NCBI GenBank assembly: GCA_948663505.1
Contig: CAPNAQ010000106.1
Location: forward strand, 1-6,027
Reading direction: 5' to 3'
DNA from: an uncultured Clostridia bacterium
Lineage (GTDB): Bacteria; Bacillota; Clostridia; TANB77; CAG-508
DNA: 6,027 bases
Below, in pieces: positions 1 to 3,724 of the stretch (position 1 is its first letter; each line of letters starts with the position of its first letter). A program made the position numbers and the translations under genes. The notes beneath the pieces are model-generated. The model ran no database searches and was not told the DNA's origin. It saw only the letters and a program-made list of their open reading frames with translations.

Positions 1-2
1 AT

Positions 3-158
3 GCTGTAGAACTACAAGACTATTATCATGTAATGAGTCCAGCAGATTTATTAAAAGAACATCTATTAAAACCAGCAGAATATGATAATTTAATATCAAA
101 AATCCAAGAAATTAATGGTTATAATTTAGAAGACGCAGTTGAAGAAGCAAAAAACTAA
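3..158 (+). CDS. Phage tail assembly chaperone, XkdN-like, C-terminal part (short form)
   Basis: This is the 3' end of a gene that begins before the window. The reading frame from position 3 gives 51 residues, starting AVELQDYYHVMSPADLLKEH and ending VEEAKN before TAA. The 'ELQDYYHV.SP.DLL...LKPAEYD.L...IQEINGY' pattern is what I recognise from C-termini of XkdN-type tail assembly chaperones of PBSX-like and clostridial phages. These proteins bind the tape measure protein and promote tail tube assembly around it; they act in the cytoplasm and are absent from the virion. The gene sits upstream of the tape measure gene, as expected, but about 3.4 kb of cargo separates them. The last sense codons form a slippery heptamer, so this stop yields only the short, more abundant form. 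The assignment rests on pattern recognition of a fragment plus context. Confidence 0.8.
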   Translation, partial: AVELQDYYHVMSPADLLKEHLLKPAEYDNLISKIQEINGYNLEDAVEEAKN

Positions 159-203
159 TTAAAGAAGGCGATGCTGAGGCAAATTATGCTCACTTCTGCC
201 TTC
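149..203 (+). promoter_or_regulatory. Programmed -1 ribosomal frameshift site: slippery heptamer plus downstream stem-loop
   Basis: The heptamer A AAA AAC (149-155) is in the correct phase (zero-frame codons AAA, AAC) and is followed at once by the zero-frame stop TAA (156-158). After an 8-nt spacer, GAAGGC (164-169) can pair with GCCTTC (198-203), optionally extended by a G-U pair. TGAG (175-178) can pair with CTCA (189-192) inside it. This is the usual architecture of a stimulated -1 slippage site. Frameshifting in tail chaperone genes is conserved across double-stranded DNA phages and sets the ratio of short to long form. Slippery site and phase are certain from the sequence; the stem-loop is a hand-drawn fold. 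Confidence 0.88.
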
Positions 204-340
204 AAAAATTAAGAAGATTCCCTCATGAATTTTTAGATTTGCCTTTTAAAGAAAGGGCTTTTGTTATTGCAAGTACTCAAATCCGTTTGGAGAATGAAAA
301 GAAAGAGGCTGATAAGATAAAGAGTAAGTCGAAAAAGTAA
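155..340 (+). CDS. Tail assembly chaperone -1 frameshift extension (GT-like long form)
   Basis: The -1 frame is open from the slippery site to TAA at 338-340. It adds 61 codons, beginning LIKEGDAEANYAHFCLQKLR and ending KIKSKSKK. It has no plausible start or ribosome binding site of its own, so it should be translated only by ribosomes that slip back one base at 149-155. The middle, 'FLDLPFKERAFVIASTQIRL', resembles the frameshift-encoded half of known phage tail chaperones, which typically contain an 'ERAFVIAS.Q.R.E.E' helix and a charged tail. In lambda the equivalent T domain recruits the tail tube protein while G contacts the tape measure. The chaperone pair is therefore complete at its 3' end. 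The extension could be mistaken for a separate hypothetical gene, but the lack of a start argues against that. Confidence 0.85.
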   Translation, partial: LIKEGDAEANYAHFCLQKLRRFPHEFLDLPFKERAFVIASTQIRLENEKKEADKIKSKSKK

Positions 341-349
341 TAAATTTTA

Positions 350-378
350 TTGACAATACGCATAATACGTAGTATAAT
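350..378 (+). promoter_or_regulatory. Consensus vegetative promoter of hicAB with overlapping repeat (putative operator)
   Basis: A perfect TTGACA (350-355) and a perfect TATAAT (373-378) are separated by exactly 17 bp, only 9 bp after the chaperone stop. The spacer holds a direct repeat, AATACGCAT (355-363) and AATACGTAG (364-372), and the small inverted repeat ATAC-GTA-GTAT. HicB proteins with a ribbon-helix-helix domain usually repress their own promoter, so these repeats are the natural operator candidate. The promoter lets hicAB be expressed from the lysogen without the late tail operon. Confidence 0.85.
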
Positions 379-401
379 ATGTTTGTTAGGAGGAAATAGT
401 C

Positions 402-585
402 ATGACATTTCGTGAATTAGAGAAAATGATTATCTCCAAAGGTTGGTATCATCACCATACAAATGGATCACATTACATATATAGACATAAAGAAATAAAA
501 CGGAAGTATACCAGTACCAAACCATAAAGGAGATATTCCAAAAGGAACTCTTAACAAAATCCTAAAGCAGGCAGGGCTGAAATAA
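402..585 (+). pseudogene. hicA: HicA-type mRNA interferase toxin, frame broken by one extra base at 501
   Basis: ATG at 402 follows AGGAGG (388-393). The zero frame gives only 41 residues and stops at 525-527. Skipping C501 restores a normal 60-residue HicA that ends at TAA 583-585. HicA toxins are small double-stranded-RNA-binding-fold ribonucleases that cleave mRNA in the cytoplasm. Visible family marks are an N-terminal MTFRELEKMI helix, 'GW' at 14-15, and 'GSHYIY' with the catalytic histidine at H24. After the restored frame come 'GSIPVPNHKGDIPKGTLNKI' and 'LKQAGLK', the classic strand and C-terminal helix. The corrected frame aligns with the family without gaps. The break falls at AAA-CGG-A, just before the conserved glycine. 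As written, the toxin lacks its C-terminal third and is probably inactive. It is a pseudogene, a recoded gene or a sequence error; the intact partner hicB follows. Confidence 0.88.
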
Positions 586-586
586 G

Positions 587-621
587 TTCCCCTGCATAAT
601 ATATTATATTGTTTGGGGGAA
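587..621 (+). promoter_or_regulatory. Hairpin masking the hicB ribosome binding site
   Basis: TTCCCC (587-592) pairs perfectly with GGGGAA (616-621), and the latter is the hicB ribosome binding site (GGGGGAAAG, 615-623). The loop contains the perfect palindrome ATAATATATTAT, which could form an inner stem. The left arm begins one base after the full-length hicA stop (583-585). A ribosome finishing full-length HicA would cover it and free the hicB site, so translation of the antitoxin is probably coupled to that of the toxin. The pairing is seen; the regulatory role is inference. Confidence 0.55.
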
Positions 622-627
622 AGATTT

Positions 628-1080
628 ATGAAAGTTATTTATCCAGTGCTATTTTATGAGGAAAAAGAGGGAGATTATTCTGTATTTGTTCCTGATTTAG
701 AAAAGGCTTTAAATACTAACGCATCTACTTGTGGCGGAACTTTAGAAGAAGCAATGTATATGGCAGAGGATTTAATTGCAGGTTTAATATTAGATGAAAT
801 GGAAGAAGGCAATAAAATTCCAAAAGCAAGTAAAATTGAAGAAGTGTCTTTTGATGAATTAGAAAAAAGTTTAGAAATAGATAATTGGGATTATGTATCT
901 AAATTTAAAACATATATAGTTGTAGATATTAGTGTTTTTGCTGAAAAATGGGGGAAACAATTAGTGAAAAAGACAGTTAATATTCCCAAATGGGTAAATA
1001 CTAAAGCAGAGGAATTGAAGATAAATTTTTCTAAGACTTTAGAAGAAGCTTTATTGGAAAAAATATATAAAAATAAATAA
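628..1080 (+). CDS. hicB: HicB-type antitoxin with C-terminal ribbon-helix-helix domain
   Basis: This encodes the 150-residue antitoxin partner of HicA. HicB binds and blocks the toxin and, through its DNA-binding domain, usually represses the hicAB promoter. Residues 1-70 form the HicB-like fold: 'MKVIYPVLFY', 'GDYSVFVPDL' and 'TLEEAMYMAEDLIAG' are the recognisable landmarks. Residues 113-146 ('VKKTVNIPKWVNTKAEEL', then a helix containing 'KTLEEALLEKI') look like a ribbon-helix-helix domain. The usual 'T.GDT.EEA' is 'TCGGTLEEA' here. I chose ATG 628 because the G-rich ribosome binding site at 615-623 is well placed for it and because 'MKVIYP' is the family's usual beginning; the in-frame TTG at 613 lies inside that site. 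hicB starts 42 nt after the restored hicA stop and has no promoter of its own that I can see. It is intact although hicA is broken. Confidence 0.92.
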   Translation: MKVIYPVLFYEEKEGDYSVFVPDLEKALNTNASTCGGTLEEAMYMAEDLIAGLILDEMEEGNKIPKASKIEEVSFDELEKSLEIDNWDYVSKFKTYIVVDISVFAEKWGKQLVKKTVNIPKWVNTKAEELKINFSKTLEEALLEKIYKNK

Positions 1081-1099
1081 TTACAAGGTGGTGTTTGAT

Positions 1100-1129
1100 A
1101 TGTTTAAAGGGTTGTTATCAGTTTTCTAA
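1100..1129 (+). CDS. Possible 9-codon leader peptide or gene remnant
   Basis: A strong ribosome binding site, AAGGTGGTG (1085-1093 region), precedes ATG 1100, which opens a nine-codon frame, MFKGLLSVF, ending TAA 1127-1129. The stop abuts a hairpin (CTACT 1130-1134 with AGTAG 1145-1149) just upstream of the next gene's ribosome binding site. This could be a leader peptide that controls the downstream gene, or the 5' stub of a gene lost when cargo was exchanged. No family is recognisable and expression is unproven. Confidence 0.3.
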   Translation: MFKGLLSVF

Positions 1130-1163
1130 CTACTTTACTTAGGTAGTAGAAAGGTTGACAAAA

Positions 1164-1379
1164 TTGAGTAGGAGTTATAAAAAATATCCTAGTTATAAAT
1201 GTGAGAGATCTTGTAAGGTTGGGAAAAGACAGGCAAATAAAAAGGTAAGACATTTTTTACAAGATATACCAAATGGTGGTTCATATAAAAGGTTATATGA
1301 TAGTTGGAACATTTGTGATTATAAATGTATATATTTTTCATTTTATAATAAAAAATATGAAAAATATAAAAGGAAATAG
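1164..1379 (+). CDS. Small basic phage protein of the 'SRSYKK' type, function unknown
   Basis: This 71-residue, strongly basic protein starts MSRSYKKYPSYK if TTG at 1164 is the start. AGAAAGG (1148-1154) lies 9 nt upstream of that TTG, which is good spacing, whereas the in-frame TTG at 1155 touches the site. Small phage and prophage proteins beginning 'SRSYKK.P' with a following 'GKRQANKKVR' stretch and a 'YKKL...W.I.DY' tail are familiar to me from Bacillota prophages, and I know of no established role. Here 'VGKRQANKKVRHFL' and 'YKRLYDSWNICDYK' match that layout. Cysteines at C16, C20, C50 and C54 (approximate) might bind a metal, which is only a guess. The C-terminus is lysine-rich. The gene follows hicB with no clear promoter of its own and ends just before a good terminator. 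Confidence 0.65.
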   Translation: MSRSYKKYPSYKCERSCKVGKRQANKKVRHFLQDIPNGGSYKRLYDSWNICDYKCIYFSFYNKKYEKYKRK

Positions 1380-1387
1380 AATTATAG

Positions 1388-1412
1388 CATCAGTAAAAAA
1401 CTGGTGTTTTTA
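1388..1412 (+). terminator. Rho-independent terminator after the SRSYKK-type gene
   Basis: CATCAGT (1388-1394) pairs with ACTGGTG (1400-1406) with one G-U pair. The loop is AAAAA and a run of five T follows. It starts 9 bp after the stop codon of the upstream gene and separates hicAB plus the small protein from the next cargo gene. Confidence 0.78.
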
Positions 1413-1437
1413 TTATATATAAAAGTATGTTGATAAA
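1403..1437 (+). repeat. Boundary repeat, upstream copy
   Basis: GGTGTTTTTATTAT (1403-1416) is identical to 3688-3701, and the following bases remain similar with one gap (shared AAAG and TGATAAAA). The copy covers the terminator right arm and the DNA after it. In the downstream copy the same stretch is the tape measure leader. Part of the identity follows from both being terminators. Confidence 0.4.
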
Positions 1438-1458
1438 AAAATAAAATATTTTGCATTT

Positions 1459-1493
1459 TTTGACAGCATTCGACACCTTAAAAGTGCTAAAAT
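1459..1493 (+). promoter_or_regulatory. Promoter with tandem Spo0A-box-like sites (site 1)
   Basis: TTTGACA (1459-1465), 3 bp, then TTCGACA (1469-1475) form a head-to-tail pair on a 10-bp period. TTCGACA is the exact reverse complement of the Spo0A box TGTCGAA, and TTTGACA fits the looser TGTCRAA consensus; the abrB operator has the same 7+3+7 layout. The hexamer TTGACA (1460-1465) lies 22 bp from TAAAAT (1488-1493), which carries an upstream TG. This long gap is typical of Spo0A-activated sigma-A promoters such as spoIIG, not of ordinary promoters. The start codon of the DUF4041 gene is 35 bp after the -10. Boxes and spacing are seen; binding is inferred. Confidence 0.5.
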
Positions 1494-1527
1494 CCTTTTA
1501 GAATAATGAAAGGAGGAACACAATGTT

Positions 1528-2964
1528 ATGGAACAAGAAAATCTTAGTTTATTGGGAAAATTAAAATTGGCAATAACAAAGCCAGAAAAGAAATGGTATT
1601 TACAAACTTGGTTTATATGTCTTTGTTTTTCATTTTGGATGTTTATATTACCATTATTTTTTGGTATATATTTCTTAATAAAACATTATATGAATAACTA
1701 TCACAGAAATATAAAATATGGTGAATTTGATAAAATAGATGAAAGAATACAAGAATTAAATACAAATATTGAAAGAATAATGCAAGAAACAAATGAAGAG
1801 ATTGAAAAAATGAATAAGGAAAAAAATACTGTATCTGAAGTAAATCAAAATTCAATTAAGCAATTAGAAAGTAAAATTGTAGAGTTAAAAAACGAGAAAA
1901 AAACTTTAACAGATGAGATTAATGTTTTAACTAAAGATTTAATAATAGAATATGGAAATGTAGCTGATTATTCAAATATACCATCTCAAGAAATAAAAAA
2001 TGAATTGAATATGTTGAAATTAAAACAGGATGAGTTAGTTAAAAATAATAAAGCTATTTTAATAACTACTTTGCAAGATTCTAATAATAAGAAGCAATTA
2101 AACAGTAATATAAAACAATTACTAAGAAGTTTTAATTCCGAATGTAATTCAATTATTAATAATTTAACAATAAAAAATATAGATACTTCAAGAAGTAAAT
2201 TTGAAAAATCATACAATATATTGAATAAATTATATGAACTTGATTTTGTTCAGATTTCAAAGGCTTTCTATGAACTAAAATTAAAAGAATTAACATTAAA
2301 TTATTCTTACATTCAACAAGTAGAAAATGAAAAAGAACAACAGAGAGCAATTAAAGAGCAATTGGTAGAAGAAGAAAAAGTTCGTAAAGAAATAGAACGA
2401 GAAAAAATAAAACTAGAAAAAGAGGAAACTCAATTTAAAAACGAAGTTTCAAAATTAATGATTTATCTAAATAAGAGTAACAATGATATAGAAAAGCAAT
2501 TATATGTTGATAAAATAAAAGAGTTAGAAGATAAATTAAAATTACTTGAAAAGGATAAAGAAAATGTATTAAAAAGAGAACAAAATACTAGGGCTGGATT
2601 TGTATATATTATTTCTAATATTGGATCATTCGGCGAAAATATTTACAAGATTGGAATGACTAGAAGATTAGAACCTATGGATAGAATAAAAGAATTAAGT
2701 GATGCTTCTGTTCCATTTCAATTTGATGTTCATGCACTTATTTTTAGTGATGATGCACCAACTTTAGAAAATATTTTGCATCAAACTTTTAAAGAAAATC
2801 AAGTCAATAAGTTAAATAGTAGGAAAGAATTTTATAATATAGATTTAGAAAAAATAAAAGAAGTTGTAAAAAATAACTATAATAATACAGTTAATTTTAC
2901 AGAATATGCAGAAGCTTATGAGTATCGAGAAAGTTTGAAATTAAGGGAAAAGTTAAGTATATAA
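1528..2964 (+). CDS. Membrane-anchored coiled-coil protein with DUF4041 and C-terminal T5orf172/MUG113 (GIY-YIG superfamily) domain
   Basis: This 478-residue protein has four visible parts. Residues 1-22 are basic. Residues 28-51 are a hydrophobic, aromatic-rich segment with a proline at 42, so either one membrane span or a hairpin. Residues 60-350 are mostly charged coiled coil; around 160-300 ('LLRSFNSECNSIINN', 'KAFYELKLKELTLNYSYIQQ') they resemble DUF4041. Residues 355-440 form a T5orf172/MUG113 domain: 'GFVYIISN' (357-364), 'YKIGMTRR' (373-380), R386, 'LENILHQTF' with E414 and H418, and 'RKEFYNI' (432-438). GIY-YIG enzymes use these two short motifs, an arginine and a glutamate to cut DNA, so the key residues are present. 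The start at ATG 1528 follows AGGAGG (1511-1516) at a rather long 11 nt, with an out-of-frame ATG at 1523. Such genes recur as cargo in Bacillota prophages; a role in defence or superinfection exclusion is possible but unproven. Confidence 0.85.
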   Translation: MEQENLSLLGKLKLAITKPEKKWYLQTWFICLCFSFWMFILPLFFGIYFLIKHYMNNYHRNIKYGEFDKIDERIQELNTNIERIMQETNEEIEKMNKEKNTVSEVNQNSIKQLESKIVELKNEKKTLTDEINVLTKDLIIEYGNVADYSNIPSQEIKNELNMLKLKQDELVKNNKAILITTLQDSNNKKQLNSNIKQLLRSFNSECNSIINNLTIKNIDTSRSKFEKSYNILNKLYELDFVQISKAFYELKLKELTLNYSYIQQVENEKEQQRAIKEQLVEEEKVRKEIEREKIKLEKEETQFKNEVSKLMIYLNKSNNDIEKQLYVDKIKELEDKLKLLEKDKENVLKREQNTRAGFVYIISNIGSFGENIYKIGMTRRLEPMDRIKELSDASVPFQFDVHALIFSDDAPTLENILHQTFKENQVNKLNSRKEFYNIDLEKIKEVVKNNYNNTVNFTEYAEAYEYRESLKLREKLSI

Positions 2965-2983
2965 AATAGAAAACATACAAAAT

Positions 2984-3004
2984 AATAAAAAAATATTTTT
3001 TATT
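2984..3004 (+). terminator. Weak all-A/T inverted repeat, possible terminator
   Basis: AATAAAAAA (2984-2992) and TTTTTTATT (2996-3004) are perfect inverted arms with a 3-base centre, 20 bp after the DUF4041 gene stop. The stem has no G-C pairs, so termination would be weak, and in DNA this A+T-rich the repeat may be chance. Confidence 0.3.
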
Positions 3005-3010
3005 ACAAAT

Positions 3011-3045
3011 TTCTGCAGTATTCGACATTAAAAATGTATTATTAT
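3011..3045 (+). promoter_or_regulatory. Promoter with Spo0A-box-like site (site 2), similar to the upstream one
   Basis: An exact TTCGACA (3021-3027) is preceded, 3 bp away, by the degenerate box TTCTGCA (3011-3017). The 17-bp block TTCTGCAGTATTCGACA matches 13 of 17 bases of the block at 1459-1475. TATTAT (3040-3045) follows 12 bp after the exact box, the same distance as the -10 element at site 1. The next start codon lies 24 bp downstream. In this T/A-rich stretch the -10 could also be read at 3037-3042. Shared layout at two neighbouring cargo genes supports a common regulator; Spo0A is the best candidate from the motif. Confidence 0.45.
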
Positions 3046-3069
3046 ACATAAAAAAGGGGGAATTTTCAA

Positions 3070-3654
3070 ATGAAAAATAAAAAAATACTATTTGGCATAG
3101 CATTTTTAATTATAATTTTAATAGTTGCAATAATTGTAATAAATTCTTTAAATTATAAGAATAAAACAATTACAGCTTCTAACTATGAAACAGTTATAAA
3201 GGAAGCAAAAGATTCAAGTTTAACAGATGAAGAAAAAACACAGTTCGCTAGTGGAATGTTAAAGTATGCTTTTAATCCTAGTAGTATATATGGTAAAAAA
3301 GTAAAAGATGTTATAAAAGAAGGAAAAAGTTTAACAGAAACTGCAGAAGGAAAAAAGGATATTGATAAAAGTACAGATGTAAGGACAATGGAAGAATTTG
3401 TACAAAAGTTTAAGGATAATGGTTGTGATATTGATTTAAATAAAAAACCACTTTTTGCAATGATAGATGCTATTGATGGGGTAATATTCGATATTGATAA
3501 TAATGTTGTCAAGATTTATAAATATAGCAATGAAGAAAATTACAATAATGCAAAGAATAATTATAGTTTTATGGAGGCTTTTGAAAAAAATGGTTTATTT
3601 GTATTAGAAACAAATAATGAAAAAGCTAAACAAATATTTAGAGAAATAAATTAA
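3070..3654 (+). CDS. Single-pass membrane-anchored protein, unknown function
   Basis: This 194-residue protein starts MKNKK, followed by a long aliphatic segment (about residues 6-25) with no lipobox cysteine, so it is a signal anchor rather than a lipoprotein. The positive N-terminus predicts the rest lies outside the membrane. Residues 36-67 ('ASNYETVIKEAKDSSLTDEE') recall short helical modules of DUF6694-type prophage proteins. The C-terminal half (about 107-192) looks like a compact alpha/beta domain: 'FVQKFKDNGCDIDLNKKP', 'MIDAIDGVIFDI', 'VVKIYKY', 'GLFVLETNNEKAKQIFREIN'. I have seen similar domains in clostridial hypothetical proteins but know no function. ATG 3070 follows AAGGGGG (3054-3060). 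The gene sits between its own promoter-like block and a strong terminator, so it is an independent cargo unit. It could modify the cell surface or work with the preceding membrane protein, but nothing here proves it. Confidence 0.75.
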   Translation: MKNKKILFGIAFLIIILIVAIIVINSLNYKNKTITASNYETVIKEAKDSSLTDEEKTQFASGMLKYAFNPSSIYGKKVKDVIKEGKSLTETAEGKKDIDKSTDVRTMEEFVQKFKDNGCDIDLNKKPLFAMIDAIDGVIFDIDNNVVKIYKYSNEENYNNAKNNYSFMEAFEKNGLFVLETNNEKAKQIFREIN

Positions 3655-3670
3655 AATAATTTTATCAATA

Positions 3671-3696
3671 AAAACACTTACTAGGTAGGTGTTTTT
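3671..3696 (+). terminator. Strong rho-independent terminator before the tape measure gene
   Basis: AAAACACTTAC (3671-3681) pairs with GTAGGTGTTTT (3685-3695) through 11 positions, one of them G-U, around a 3-base loop, and runs into T's. The A-rich left side would allow action in both directions. It ends the cargo region only 26 bp before the tape measure start. Late tail transcription must therefore read through or be antiterminated, unless a tail promoter exists that I do not see. Confidence 0.82.
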
Positions 3697-3724
3697 ATTA
3701 TGTTAGAAAGAAGGTGATAAAATG
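3688..3724 (+). repeat. Boundary repeat, downstream copy (tape measure leader)
   Basis: This holds the terminator right arm, TAGAAAG, the ribosome binding site AAGGTGAT and the tape measure ATG (3722). It matches 1403-1437 from its start. Its right part also resembles 1147-1166 (TAGAAAGGTTGACAAAATTG), the leader of the SRSYKK-type gene. Three related leaders at cargo gene borders suggest that the cargo units were exchanged by recombination in these short conserved stretches. Confidence 0.4.

Noticed and set aside
159..340. The frame after the chaperone stop as an independent small gene
   Set aside because: It has no start codon with a ribosome binding site, and it joins exactly through a slippery heptamer to the upstream gene.
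613..630. TTG at 613 as the hicB start
   Set aside because: It overlaps the G-rich ribosome binding site itself; ATG 628 is correctly spaced and gives the family's usual N-terminus.
1155..1181. TTGACA at 1155-1160 with TATAAA at 1176-1181 as a promoter
   Set aside because: The 15-bp spacing is poor, and it overlaps the start and first codons of the SRSYKK-type gene.
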